Assembly (NCBI RefSeq): GCF_021166475.1
Contig: NZ_JAJOYS010000002.1
Span: 62,001-126,000 of the forward strand
Direction: 5' to 3'
Length of the DNA: 64,000 bases
Origin: Pelagibacterium xiamenense
GTDB taxonomy: Bacteria; Pseudomonadota; Alphaproteobacteria; Rhizobiales; Devosiaceae
The translations under genes and the position numbers were made by a program. This document shows, in pieces, positions 53,145 to 61,703 of this stretch. The notes under the pieces are model-generated. The model searched no databases, had not been told where the DNA came from, and saw only the letters and a program-made list of their open reading frames with translations. The first letter of the stretch is position 1; every line of letters begins with the position of its first letter.

Positions 53145-53157
53145 TAACCTTACCCAA

Positions 53158-53175
53158 CTGACAGCATTCTGTCAG
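53158..53175. promoter_or_regulatory. CTGACAG-N4-CTGTCAG operator upstream of the ABM-like gene
   Basis: Perfect palindrome with 7-base arms and a 4-base spacer CATT, 52 bases before the ABM-like start. Sites of this shape are associated with YafY-type WYL regulators as far as I recall; the matching regulator gene is two genes downstream on the same strand. Confidence 0.55.
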
Positions 53176-53181
53176 GAGTGT

Positions 53182-53952
53182 TTATCCATCGAGCCGCCCG
53201 GCATAGGCTTTCATCGCCTTGGCGAGGTATTCGGCAAATCCTTCGGCAATGGCTTCATACCGAGCGACGAAATCCGGGTGGGCAAGGTACATATCCGCCA
53301 GCCCGGCATAGGCTTCCGCCGGGCATGGCCGGTCCCACATCCTGGAAACCCAGGCACGGTGCCGCTCGAGCAGTGCGTCGTTCGCACCACCCTCCGGCGC
53401 GGTGCCGTCCTTCATGGCCTGCGCAAGGCCCTGTTCGACGGCCTTGAGTTCGTCCATGGCAGCAGCCATCTCGGCTTCCGGCAGAGCCCCGGCGCGGGCT
53501 TTCGACTCCTCGATCTGCCGGGCAACCCCGGGACCATATCGCTTAGCGAGCCAATCCTCGTACTCGGCCTGTTTTCTCGGGTCCACAATGCCCGAATAGA
53601 GGTCTTCATCTTTCATACCGCGATCTCCTTTGAGTTCGGCGATCGTGCGGTCGATCGTCCTTAACATTTCGGCATAACGGTCCGCCTGTTGGGCGATGCG
53701 GGCCCGCTGGTGCACAAGCGCGTCGAGCCGATCGAAGCCCGGATCGTCGAGAATCGCCCCGATCTCGGCCAGAGGAATCCCGAGCTCACGATGAATCAGG
53801 ATTTGCTGCAGCCGCAAGAGCTCGTCCCGCCCGTAGTAGCGGTAACCGTTCGTGCCGACATGCGCGGGCGAGAGAAGGCCGATCGCGTCATAATGGTGCA
53901 GCGTGCGGACCGACACGCCCGCCATCTGTGCCACCTGCTTGACCGTATGCAT
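53182..53952 (-). CDS. MerR family regulator, TipAL type
   Basis: 256 residues from the ATG at 53950-53952 (GGAG 7 bases upstream). MerR HTH at 1-75 (MHTVKQVAQMAGVSVRTLHHYDAIGLLSPAHVGTNGYRYYGRDELLRLQQILIHRELGIPLAEI), a long coiled-coil dimerisation helix, and a C-terminal TipAS-like domain (EYEDWLAKRYG, DELKAVEQGLAQAMKDGTAPEG, HRAWVSRMWDRPCPAEAYAGLADMYLAHPDFVARYEAIAEGFAEYLAKAMKAYA) that binds bulky cyclic antibiotics in TipAL. A MerR-type promoter with 19-base spacer lies just upstream, so it is probably autoactivated. Confidence 0.93.
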   Translation of the reverse strand: MHTVKQVAQMAGVSVRTLHHYDAIGLLSPAHVGTNGYRYYGRDELLRLQQILIHRELGIPLAEIGAILDDPGFDRLDALVHQRARIAQQADRYAEMLRTIDRTIAELKGDRGMKDEDLYSGIVDPRKQAEYEDWLAKRYGPGVARQIEESKARAGALPEAEMAAAMDELKAVEQGLAQAMKDGTAPEGGANDALLERHRAWVSRMWDRPCPAEAYAGLADMYLAHPDFVARYEAIAEGFAEYLAKAMKAYAGRLDG

Positions 53953-53989
53953 CGCCGTCTCCCGTACCCGCGCATTCCGCAAGGATCTC

Positions 53990-54020
53990 CGGATAGTCCC
54001 TCACGCCACGTAAGGGTCAA
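53990..54020 (-). promoter_or_regulatory. MerR-type promoter with 19-base spacer
   Basis: On the minus strand TTGACC (54020-54015) and TATCCG (53995-53990) are separated by 19 bases that contain CCCTTACG-N3-CGTGAGGG, a near-perfect palindrome (one mismatch). Overlong spacers with a central dyad are the defining target of MerR regulators. Transcription would start about 30 bases before the merR-type gene. Confidence 0.8.
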
Positions 54021-54164
54021 GCACTGCCGATCGATAAATTTTTATGCGCCGCGCAAATGGGGTGTTGAGCCTATGCACCGATTGTTCCGACGCACCCCTT
54101 CCGTATTTACCCTAAGTTCCGGCACACCCCCTACCGTTGGGCTGCAGCAGCGGAGGAACAAGCG

Positions 54165-54482
54165 ATGCGGGCTTTGAGCCGGAGTGAATTGGCGATGCTT
54201 TTGACCTGGGCCTTCAACGAGCAGAAGGTCGAGACGGCGTCCAATCCCCACGCCGACGCGCTCACACTTTATTACAACGTCATGGCGCTGCCGGTAGCCG
54301 AAGCCGCGACCATTGTCAGCCACGCGCGCGCCGGCGGGCCGCCTGAAGATCCCGTGAAGCTTGCGATCTGGACGCGGGGGCTGAGCATGCTGTGCGAAAT
54401 GCTCCAGCAGCCGCTGTGTGAACTCCAAATGTTTACGCGCAACACGAAGGCCGAAACCGCGCCCACCGCGTCGGCCGCCTGA
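54165..54482 (+). CDS. hypothetical protein
   Basis: 105 residues, ATG at 54165 with GGAGGA 7 bases upstream. Mostly helical: LSRSELAMLLTWAFNEQKVETASNPHADALTLYYNVMALPVAEAATIVSHARAGGPPEDPVKLAIWTRGLSMLCEMLQQPL, with a flexible tail. No family recognised. Good ribosome-binding site and codon use support a real gene. Position next to the MerR regulator and its promoter is not informative. Confidence 0.7.
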   Translation: MRALSRSELAMLLTWAFNEQKVETASNPHADALTLYYNVMALPVAEAATIVSHARAGGPPEDPVKLAIWTRGLSMLCEMLQQPLCELQMFTRNTKAETAPTASAA

Positions 54483-54689
54483 CGATACGTTCCAAAAAAC
54501 GTCATTTTGCAGCCCGAATCGCTCGGGCTGCCACGTAATTTCCCATAAATCTCCCTCGCCTCGCCCCTTGACCGTCGCGCCGGCGCCATCTCGCCCGATC
54601 ACGATCACCTCACGGTTTCGCGATCAGCGGGCCGCTGGCACGAACTCTTTCGCGCCGAAACGAAAAACGGAAACAATGGAGCCACTCCC

Positions 54690-54959
54690 ATGAAGGCCAC
54701 CCTTCTTTCTGCAACCACCCTCCTTGGCCTCGCTTTCGCCGGTAGCGCCGTCGCCCAGGGCGTCGACTTCGCATCGCTCGATGCGGACATGAATGGCGAA
54801 ATCTCCTTTGAAGAGCTTCAGGCAGCCTTGCCCAATATCGTTGAAGAGGACTTCAGTGTACTCGACGTGGACGGCAGCGGCGGGCTGTCCGAGGACGAGT
54901 TCGCGACGCTGGTGACGCCGCCCTCCGGCGGGGCCGACACGACGACATCGCCTCAGTAA
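54690..54959 (+). CDS. small exported EF-hand protein
   Basis: 89 residues. Signal peptide ends near residue 23 (AGSAVAQG). Two EF-hand loops: LDADMNGEISFEEL at about 29-42 and LDVDGSGGLSEDEF at about 59-72, with Asp at positions 1, 3 and 5 and Glu at 12. A calcium-binding periplasmic protein of unknown role. Followed by a terminator at 54974. Confidence 0.9.
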   Translation: MKATLLSATTLLGLAFAGSAVAQGVDFASLDADMNGEISFEELQAALPNIVEEDFSVLDVDGSGGLSEDEFATLVTPPSGGADTTTSPQ

Positions 54960-54973
54960 GGCCACTCGCGCCT

Positions 54974-55012
54974 GGCCGTCCCGCAACCGCTCCCGCGGGA
55001 CGGCCGCTTTTC
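54974..55012 (+). terminator. Rho-independent terminator after the EF-hand gene
   Basis: GGCCGTCCCGC at 54974-54984 pairs perfectly with GCGGGACGGCC at 54995-55005 across a 10-base loop and is followed by GCTTTTCT. Confidence 0.82.
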
Positions 55013-55977
55013 TAGCCGATCCGGATGACGAGTTTGCCCTTCGCGCGGCCCGCGCCCAGATGGCTGAACGCAGCCGCCGTATCCTTAAGCGCATAGACCC
55101 GCTCGACCGCGGGCGTGATCTCGCCCTCTGCCGCCAAATCCGCAAGCGTTGCGAAATCCTCCGCCCGCGGCCGCCACATCAGAACGCCGAGCGTTTTTCC
55201 GCTCCGTTTCGAAATAAGCGGACCCAGCAACCCCGCCTGAAGCAGTGCCGGGATCGTCCCGCCGACCACCGAAAGCTCACCGCCCGGATTGAGCGCTCTG
55301 GCATAGGCAAAGACCGAACGGTGCGCCACCGCGTCCAATATGAAATCGAAAGAAACGCCGGCCTTGGCAAAATCCTCGCGCTGATAGTCGATGGCGCGGT
55401 CGGCCCCGAGCGAGCGCATGAACGCGAGCTTCTCCCCTCGGTCGACGCCGGTCACCTCGGCGCCCTGGAGCTTGGCAAGTTGGACGGCGAACGACCCCAT
55501 GCCGCCTCCCGCGCCGACAACCAGCACGCGTTTGCACCTGCCCGCCTGCGGCTTGCCCCACAAACCCTGCAGAGCCAGCGACCCGGCCTGCGGGATCGCC
55601 GCCGCCGCTTCAAAGCTCAACGCATCGGGTTTGCGCGTCAAAAAGATCTCCCGCGCGCAGGTATATTCCGCAAGCCCGCCCCAGCCGCTCTCGGAAATAT
55701 CTCCCATGACGGCGTCGCCCGGCACAAACCGCGTCACGTCCCTGCCTACCGCCTCGACGATGCCGGCGATATCGGCGCCAAGGATGCGGTGAGGCGGCCG
55801 GATCGGCCCGCCGATCCGCCCCAGCGCACTTCCGACCAGCATGTCCCAGTCCCACGAATTGATCGAAGCCGCGTGAACCCGGACCAGAACCTCATCATTA
55901 CGTGGAGCCGGCTTTGCCACTTCCGAAATTGTCAGGTCATCCGGCCCGCCATAGCGCTCATAGGTGACCGCGCGCAT
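55012..55977 (-). CDS. NAD(P)-dependent quinone/alcohol dehydrogenase (MDR family)
   Basis: 321 residues. GroES-like N-terminal domain (MRAVTYERYGGPDDLTISEVAKPAPRNDEVLVRVHAASINSWDWDMLVG), Rossmann motif VLVVGAGGGMGSFAVQLAKLQGAEV near residue 150 and the AADRAIDYQREDF-like continuation. Zinc ligands of classical ADHs are absent, as in quinone oxidoreductases. Encoded 5 bases after a paralogue at 55983-56963. Confidence 0.9.
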   Translation of the reverse strand: MRAVTYERYGGPDDLTISEVAKPAPRNDEVLVRVHAASINSWDWDMLVGSALGRIGGPIRPPHRILGADIAGIVEAVGRDVTRFVPGDAVMGDISESGWGGLAEYTCAREIFLTRKPDALSFEAAAAIPQAGSLALQGLWGKPQAGRCKRVLVVGAGGGMGSFAVQLAKLQGAEVTGVDRGEKLAFMRSLGADRAIDYQREDFAKAGVSFDFILDAVAHRSVFAYARALNPGGELSVVGGTIPALLQAGLLGPLISKRSGKTLGVLMWRPRAEDFATLADLAAEGEITPAVERVYALKDTAAAFSHLGAGRAKGKLVIRIG

Positions 55978-55982
55978 GCCGG

Positions 55983-56963
55983 TCAGTCCTCTTGCGGAAT
56001 ATCGATGACGACGATGCCCTTTTTGTGCCCGGCCTCGACATACCGATGCGCGGCGGCGATATCCGAAAGCGGGAAATGCCGGTCGATCGACATTTTGATG
56101 GCGCCGGAGGCCACCAAAGCCTTGAGATAGTCGAGATCGTCGATCGATTCCCCGGCGAGCTGGAACAGCACCTTCTTGTTCGGATGCCGCTTGGCCGTGA
56201 GAGCCTGGATCATGTGCGGAACGTAAGGGTTCCCCAGAAACAGCCGCCCGCCCTCGTTAAGCGCCTCGAACGTCGGACCGAACCTGATCTTGCCCACGAC
56301 GTCGATGATGACGTCGTAGTGTTTGCCCGACGCCGTGAAATCCTCGGTCTGATAATCGATGACGTGATCCGCGCCGAGCCCTTTGAGCATCTCGAGTTTG
56401 TCGCCGCGGTCGACGGCGGTCACCTCGGCCCCGCGCTGCTTGGCCAGTTGCACGGCAAAGCTGCCGATGCTCCCGCCCGCGCCGTTGATGAGCACGCTTT
56501 CGCCCGGCTTGACCTCGCATTTGCGCACAAAATGCAACCCGTTGAGCCCGCCGGTAGGGATGCCGACCACCGTGGCGTAATCCACGCCTTCGGGAATGCC
56601 GGTAATCGGCGCGGATTTGGAAACGGCCTTGAACTGCGCGTATGCGCCCATTCCGAAGCTGGTACTGCCGAAAATCCTGTCACCCACCGCAAAGTTGCGG
56701 ACATTGGCCCCCACCGCCACGACATCGCCGGCCATCTCGGTGCCCAGTATCGGCTGGCGGGGCTTCATCACGCCCAAAGCCAGACGCAGGGGAACGATGA
56801 CCCATCCGGCAACCCTTGAGGCTCGCACCTCGCAATCGCCCAGCGTCACGCTCGCCGCGCGCATTTTGACGAGGATTTCATCGTCCTTGGGCGTAGGTTC
56901 GGGCACGTCGGTATATTTGAGAACCTCGGGCGGTCCGTACCGCTCGCAAACCACAGCTTTCAT
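55983..56963 (-). CDS. NAD(P)-dependent quinone/alcohol dehydrogenase (MDR family)
   Basis: 326 residues from the ATG at 56961-56963; 44 upstream codons in the open frame overlap the tRNA-side region and are not family sequence. MKAVVCERYGPPEVLKYTDVPEPTPKDDEILVKMRAASVTLGDCEVR at the start, VLINGAGGSIGSFAVQLAKQRGAEVTAVD near 150, then DYQTEDFTASGKHYDVIIDVVG. Very similar in layout to the next gene: a tandem duplication with diverged substrate ends. Confidence 0.9.
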   Translation of the reverse strand: MKAVVCERYGPPEVLKYTDVPEPTPKDDEILVKMRAASVTLGDCEVRASRVAGWVIVPLRLALGVMKPRQPILGTEMAGDVVAVGANVRNFAVGDRIFGSTSFGMGAYAQFKAVSKSAPITGIPEGVDYATVVGIPTGGLNGLHFVRKCEVKPGESVLINGAGGSIGSFAVQLAKQRGAEVTAVDRGDKLEMLKGLGADHVIDYQTEDFTASGKHYDVIIDVVGKIRFGPTFEALNEGGRLFLGNPYVPHMIQALTAKRHPNKKVLFQLAGESIDDLDYLKALVASGAIKMSIDRHFPLSDIAAAHRYVEAGHKKGIVVIDIPQED

Positions 56964-57065
56964 AAGCGCATCCCCCTCAGCGGCAAGCCGCCAGTCCCAC
57001 CTAACTAGATCGGCATGACGCCCGGGGCAACCTGGGATACCCACCGCCGTCGTATCGGAGAAGGG

Positions 57066-57151
57066 TGGTGCGGGCGGCGGGACTTGAACCCGCACGAGGA
57101 TACCCTCTCAGGATTTTAAGTCCTGTGTGTCTACCATTCCACCACGCCCGC
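57066..57151 (-). tRNA. tRNA-Leu (TAA)
   Basis: 86 bases including encoded CCA (57066-57068). Acceptor GCGGGCG/CGCCCGC, anticodon loop CTTAAAA with anticodon TAA, long variable arm GAGGGTATCCTC as in class II tRNAs, T arm GGTTCAAGTCC. Confidence 0.97.
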
Positions 57152-57208
57152 GAGGCCGTAACCCTCTAGCGCGGTGCAAGGGGAAATGAAAGGGCAGAAC
57201 CGCACCGC

Positions 57209-58120
57209 TCAGGGCAGTGCCGCGAGGAATGCGATGACGACAGCCGAAGAATTGTCCGACGCCAATCCCATGAACGTCCCCATTTCGTTTTCGCCTTCCC
57301 CGCCCCCGGCAAGATCCGAAAGGGAACGGAATGCGATGAACGGCACCTCATTCGTGTAGGCAACGTGCGCCACGGCCGCGGATTCCATGTCCAGCACTTT
57401 CGCCTCGAACGTGCCGAACACGTACTCGCGGAAATCGGCATTATCGACGAAGGCCTGCCCTGAAACGCCGTTGCCACCGACAATAACGGCGGGCTCTGCG
57501 CTCAGACAGGCATTCTCCCCGACGCATTCGAGGAGGTCGATTTCAGCGGCGACCTGGCGTGCGGTCTCAAGCAGGTCGGGATCGACGGGGAACCAGAACC
57601 GCTGCTCGATCTCACCGCCCGCGATTGCAACGTCGACCTCGCGGGGAAAGATCATGCCGTAATTGGGAAGGCTCGTGGGGATAAAGGGCGGCGGCGCGTA
57701 AGTCCCGTCGACCTCGCGCGCGAACACCGCCTCGAGATACTGCCCCCACTGGTCCGCCACAACGACGTCGCCGAGGTTGAGCTCGGGGTCAACGCCGCCC
57801 GCGATCCCCGAAAAGACAATGCTCTCGACGTTGAAGTGGTCGAGCGCCATCTGCGTGGTCATTGCGGCATTGACCATGCTGATCCCCGAAAGGAACAAGA
57901 CGACCTCTTTGCCCTCGATTGTCCCGGTGACAAATGTCGTGCCGTTGATCTCGTAATCCTCGCGGCCTTCGAGCGCCTCCTGCAGCGCAATCCACTCGGG
58001 CGTGAAGGCCGACATAACCGCAATCCGCGGTGTATCCTCGATCGGTGCAAGCTCCTGGGCGAAAGCGGCAACGGGCGCGCTCATCAGCAGCGCCGCAGCA
58101 AATGTGGACAGTATGCGCAT
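57209..58120 (-). CDS. exported 5'-methylthioadenosine/S-adenosylhomocysteine nucleosidase-like protein
   Basis: 303 residues from the ATG at 58118-58120, preceded by GAGGAGG; the frame is open further upstream but lacks family sequence. A clear signal peptide ends near residue 22 (AAFAQE). PNP/UDP phosphorylase family: IAVMSAFTPEWIALQEAL (Glu42), FSGIAGGVDPELNLGDVVVADQWGQYLEAVF, and the active-site VLDMESAAVAHVA (Met245-Glu246) with RSLSDLAGG (Asp269). All three catalytic positions of MTA/SAH nucleosidase have counterparts. Periplasmic location is unusual for this enzyme, so salvage of external nucleosides is a fair inference. Confidence 0.82.
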   Translation of the reverse strand: MRILSTFAAALLMSAPVAAFAQELAPIEDTPRIAVMSAFTPEWIALQEALEGREDYEINGTTFVTGTIEGKEVVLFLSGISMVNAAMTTQMALDHFNVESIVFSGIAGGVDPELNLGDVVVADQWGQYLEAVFAREVDGTYAPPPFIPTSLPNYGMIFPREVDVAIAGGEIEQRFWFPVDPDLLETARQVAAEIDLLECVGENACLSAEPAVIVGGNGVSGQAFVDNADFREYVFGTFEAKVLDMESAAVAHVAYTNEVPFIAFRSLSDLAGGGEGENEMGTFMGLASDNSSAVVIAFLAALP

Positions 58121-58211
58121 GGAATGCCTCCTCAAATTTGGAGGCTCAGAGTTCCGGGTTTCGAGCGCCATGACAACTGCGCCGGATGCATAGCACCCAT
58201 CCCGACGCGGC

Positions 58212-58787
58212 TTACCCCAGCCTGGCCAGAAGCGCCTTGCCGCGCGGGGAGATCCGGTAGCCGGTCTCCAGGCTTTCAGTGAGCCCCAGCTCCTTGAGCT
58301 TGCGCACCCGGGTCTTGAACACCGCCTTGTCCTCGCCCGTCCAGAGGGCAAGCGTTTCGGCAAGAACACCTTCATTGTCCGCGATGAGCCGCAAGACCTC
58401 CGCGCTCCAACCGGTCTTCGCACCCGCATCGATCTTCTCGAGCGCAGCGCGCAACCCGGCGACATCGGCATCGGACAGCGCGGTGCTGTCCCGTAGCGCA
58501 ACGCGCGGGTCCTCGCCCTTGTAGCTCACCTCGATCCGGTCGAGTTCCCCCGGCTTCATCGTATCGAGCCAGATGTGGAATTCGGCAACGCTCGAAAACC
58601 CGGCGCGCCTGGCATCCGCCTCGGTGACGTCATCTGCGGCAATCGGTGTGATCTCGCCGATCTGGAGCACGCCGACCGCAGTCTTGAGCGTCCCTCCCGC
58701 CTTGACCGTCCGCCGCCGCCAGCGCCGAAACTGCAACGAGATCTCGCCCGACTTGATCTTGTCGAGCACCTCGCGCTTGATGAGCAT
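58212..58787 (-). CDS. ASCH domain-containing protein
   Basis: 191 residues from the ATG at 58785-58787, 1 base after the gpt stop codon. ASCH fold at the N-terminus: MLIKREVLDKIKSGEISLQFRRWRRRTVKAGGTLKTAVGVLQIGEITPI, a beta-barrel implicated in RNA or nucleotide binding; a helical second half (VLRLIADNEGVLAETLALWTGEDKAVFKTRVRKLKELGLTESLETGYRISPRGKALLARLG) looks like a winged-helix. Tightly coupled to gpt; shared role unknown. Confidence 0.8.
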   Translation of the reverse strand: MLIKREVLDKIKSGEISLQFRRWRRRTVKAGGTLKTAVGVLQIGEITPIAADDVTEADARRAGFSSVAEFHIWLDTMKPGELDRIEVSYKGEDPRVALRDSTALSDADVAGLRAALEKIDAGAKTGWSAEVLRLIADNEGVLAETLALWTGEDKAVFKTRVRKLKELGLTESLETGYRISPRGKALLARLG

Positions 58788-58788
58788 G

Positions 58789-59286
58789 TCAGTCCGTGCC
58801 GCCGGCAATCGGCGCGGCGTAGGTGAAATCCAGATCCCACGGGAAGAAAATCCACGTATCCTGGCTCACCTCGGTGATGAACGTATCCACCATTTCCCGC
58901 CCCTTGGGCTTGGCGTAGACGGTGGCGAAATGCGCGTGCGGGATCATTTCGCGCACGGCGCGGGCCGTCGCACCGGTGTCGACGAGATCGTCGATGATGA
59001 GGATCTTCTTTTCCTGCGCATCGGCGGCCAGAAGGTCGGCATTGATCGCCTTGAGAACCTGGATGTTGCCCTGGTTCTGGTGGTCGTAGGATTTGACCGA
59101 CACGCATTCGATGACCCGGATGTTGAGTTCGCGCGCGATGATCGCCGCGGGCACCAGCCCGCCGCGCGTGATCGCGACGATGGCGTGGAACGGACCTTCG
59201 CTCGTCAGCCGCCAGGCGAGCGCCCGGGAATCGCGATGGAACTGATCCCACGAAACGGGAAACGACTTGTTGGGCGGTGGGTTCAT
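58789..59286 (-). CDS. gpt: xanthine phosphoribosyltransferase
   Basis: 165 residues. Purine PRTase: [47 protein letters not shown] and the PRPP loop [24 protein letters not shown], then [29 protein letters not shown]. Salvages xanthine or guanine to nucleotide. Its start overlaps the stop of the upstream MoCF-domain gene by 4 bases. Confidence 0.95.
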   Translation of the reverse strand: MNPPPNKSFPVSWDQFHRDSRALAWRLTSEGPFHAIVAITRGGLVPAAIIARELNIRVIECVSVKSYDHQNQGNIQVLKAINADLLAADAQEKKILIIDDLVDTGATARAVREMIPHAHFATVYAKPKGREMVDTFITEVSQDTWIFFPWDLDFTYAAPIAGGTD

Positions 59287-60056
59287 GCTGATTTTTCCTC
59301 GGACAGGATAATGTTCTTTTCGGCGTGAATACGGTCGACCAGCGCCTGCACTTCGGCAGTAGCCATGTCGAGCCGCTCAATGTCGTGGCTGCGCAAAACG
59401 AGATAGGTCATGACCGGGGTCTGCCCCATCTGGGGATAAGACCCGATCTTCACCTCCGGATACCGCTCCTGGATCTTCCCCAGCGGATCGCCCAGAGCCC
59501 CTTCGCCGACCCCCGCGGGCACCGACCGGCTCTCGACCTTGCGTCCGCCCTCGAGCGTCGGCGCGATCGCTTCAAGCATGGCCTTCATGATCACCGGCAC
59601 CCCGGCCATCACGTGCACATTGCCGATCCGGAACCCCGGCGCCGCCGAGACCGCGTTGACGATCAAGTCCGCGCCCTCGGGAATCCGCGCCATCCTGAGC
59701 CGCGCGGCGGTTACCTCGGTCCCCGTCTCCTTCCACCGCGCCTCGAGCATCGCCCGCGCCTCGGCGTTGATCGGCAGATCCACCCCGAACGCGTGCGCGA
59801 CCGCATCCGCGGTGATGTCGTCATGGGTCGGCCCGATGCCGCCGGTTGTGAAGACATAGGTATACCGGGCCCGGAGCGCATTGATCGCCTCCGCGATCGT
59901 CTCGATCACGTCCGGCACCACGCGGACTTCGGCCAGTTCGATCCCCAGATCGGTGCAGAACACCGCCGTGGTGTTGATATTGACGTCCTTGGTGCGGCCC
60001 GAAAGGATTTCGTCGCCGATCACCAGAAGCGCTGCCGTGACTATGTTGTCGCTCAT
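59283..60056 (-). CDS. competence/damage-inducible protein A-like (molybdopterin-binding MoCF domain)
   Basis: 257 residues from MSDN at 60056; an ATG at 60086 gives 10 more. MoCF_biosynth domain: [42 protein letters not shown] near the start and [27 protein letters not shown]. The C-terminal half ([39 protein letters not shown]) is kept, but the CinA C-terminal amidase domain is missing. Probably an NMN-or cofactor-related hydrolase; exact role open. Divergent from sfsA. Confidence 0.88.
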   Translation of the reverse strand: MSDNIVTAALLVIGDEILSGRTKDVNINTTAVFCTDLGIELAEVRVVPDVIETIAEAINALRARYTYVFTTGGIGPTHDDITADAVAHAFGVDLPINAEARAMLEARWKETGTEVTAARLRMARIPEGADLIVNAVSAAPGFRIGNVHVMAGVPVIMKAMLEAIAPTLEGGRKVESRSVPAGVGEGALGDPLGKIQERYPEVKIGSYPQMGQTPVMTYLVLRSHDIERLDMATAEVQALVDRIHAEKNIILSEEKSA

Positions 60057-60130
60057 CGGGTTGACCGCTTTTTGAGAAGAGGCCATGGATGCCCGGCCCG
60101 CCTCGAAAAATCAAGCGACACTGACCGGAT

Positions 60131-60841
60131 ATGCACTTTTCCAGCCCGCTCGTCCCCGGCACGCTCATCAAGCGCTACAAGCGGTTCCTTGCCGACATCA
60201 AGCTCGAATCCGGCGAATGCGTCACCGCCCACTGCGCCAATCCCGGCGGCATGATCGGGCTCAACATGCCAGGGCTGCCCGTCTGGCTCTCGAAATCCGA
60301 TGATCCCAAGCGCAAGCTTGCCTATTCGCTCGAACTCGTCGACCTCCCCTCCGGCCCGGTCGGCATTAACACCGCGCACCCCAACCGCATCGTCGCTGAA
60401 GCGCTCAAGGCGAAGGCCATCGCGCCGCTCGCGCACTACGAAACCATCCGCCCGGAGGTGAAATACGGCGAAAAGAGCCGCGTCGATTTCCTCCTCACCG
60501 GCGATGGGCTGGCCGACTGCTATCTTGAGGTCAAGAACGTCCATCTCGTGCGAGAGGCCGGGTTGGCCGAATTCCCCGACGCCGTGACGGCCCGCGGCGC
60601 GCGGCACCTCGCCGATCTCGCAAAAATGGTGCGCGAGGGGCACCGCGCGGTCATGCTCTATCTTGTCCAGCGCACCGATTGCACCACATTTGACCTCGCG
60701 CACGATATCGACCCCTCCTACGCCGCGGCCTTCGACGCGGCGCGCGCGGCTGGCGTCGAGGCGCTGTGCTACACCACCGCGATCACCCGCGAGGCGATTA
60801 CGCTCGCCGAGCCTCTTCCCTTTGCGCGGCGGGAAAGCTAA
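60131..60841 (+). CDS. sfsA: DNA/RNA nuclease SfsA family protein
   Basis: 236 residues. SfsA signature: HFSSPLVPGTLIKRYKRFLADIKLESGECVTAHCANPGGMIGLNMPGLPVWLSKS (contains the TAHCANPGGM core) and the RVDFLLTGDGLADCYLEVKNVHLVREAGLAEFPDAVTARGARHLADL nuclease-like D-ExK core. In E. coli first linked to sugar fermentation; the fold is of a nuclease family. Leads into map and radC on the plus strand. Confidence 0.95.
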   Translation: MHFSSPLVPGTLIKRYKRFLADIKLESGECVTAHCANPGGMIGLNMPGLPVWLSKSDDPKRKLAYSLELVDLPSGPVGINTAHPNRIVAEALKAKAIAPLAHYETIRPEVKYGEKSRVDFLLTGDGLADCYLEVKNVHLVREAGLAEFPDAVTARGARHLADLAKMVREGHRAVMLYLVQRTDCTTFDLAHDIDPSYAAAFDAARAAGVEALCYTTAITREAITLAEPLPFARRES

Positions 60842-60869
60842 CCTTTACCGACGCGTCCGGAGTTGCCCG

Positions 60870-61703
60870 ATGACCACCTATGTCGAAGCCACCGCGAAGA
60901 GAAAACGCATGCCGGGCGTCATCCCGCTGCACGGCGAGGAAGGCTTCGCCGGCATGCGCAAGGCAGGCGCGCTGACCGCGGAAGTGCTCGACCTTCTGGT
61001 CCCCATGGTCGAGCCCGGCGTCCCGACCGCAAAACTCGACAAATTCGTACTCGAATTCGCCCGCGACAACGGCGCCATTCCGGCGACGCTCAACTATCGC
61101 GGCTATCGCTATTCGATCTGCACGTCGATCAACCATGTCGTCTGCCACGGCATGCCCTCGGACCGCCCCCTGCGCGAAGGCGACATCGTCAATATCGACG
61201 TGACGCTGATCGTCGACGGCTGGCACGGCGATTCGAGTCGCATGTATCCCGTGGGCGCCATTTCGCGTAAAGCCGAGCGGCTGATCAACGTCACCTATGA
61301 CAGCCTCGAGCGTGGCATCGCGGCCGCAAAGCCCGGCAACACCACCGGGGATATCGGTGCCGCCATCCAGCGTTATGCCGAGGCCGAGCGCACCTCCGTC
61401 GTGCGCGATTTCGTCGGCCACGGGCTTGGACGGCTCTTCCACGATGAGCCCAACATCCTGCATTTCGGCAACCCGGGTACGGGCGTGGAACTCAAGCCCG
61501 GCATGATCTTCACCATAGAGCCGATGATCAACCTCGGGCGCCCGCAGGTGAAAATCCTTAACGACGGCTGGACCGCGGTGACCCGCGACCGGACGCTTTC
61601 GGCGCAGTGCGAACACTCCCTCGGCATCACCGAGACCGGTGTGGAGATCTTCACGGCGTCCCCCCGCGGCCTCTTCAATCCTCTGGCAGCCCGCGCCTCA
61701 TGA
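60870..61703 (+). CDS. map: methionine aminopeptidase
   Basis: 277 residues from the ATG at 60870. Type I MetAP: metal ligands Asp ([10 protein letters not shown]), Asp ([11 protein letters not shown]), His ([16 protein letters not shown]), Glu (IFTIEPMIN) and Glu ([10 protein letters not shown]). The [22 protein letters not shown] segment is the usual substrate region. 29 bases after sfsA; its last bases overlap radC (ATGA). Confidence 0.97.
   Translation: MTTYVEATAKRKRMPGVIPLHGEEGFAGMRKAGALTAEVLDLLVPMVEPGVPTAKLDKFVLEFARDNGAIPATLNYRGYRYSICTSINHVVCHGMPSDRPLREGDIVNIDVTLIVDGWHGDSSRMYPVGAISRKAERLINVTYDSLERGIAAAKPGNTTGDIGAAIQRYAEAERTSVVRDFVGHGLGRLFHDEPNILHFGNPGTGVELKPGMIFTIEPMINLGRPQVKILNDGWTAVTRDRTLSAQCEHSLGITETGVEIFTASPRGLFNPLAARAS

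Noticed and set aside
54030-54048. ATAAATTTTTAT-like repeat as an operator
   Set aside because: Short and AT-rich only; the stronger MerR-type promoter lies beside it and explains the region.
57066-57151. tRNA-Leu as a genomic-island attachment site
   Set aside because: No integrase or direct repeat was seen on either side and neighbouring genes are ordinary chromosomal genes.
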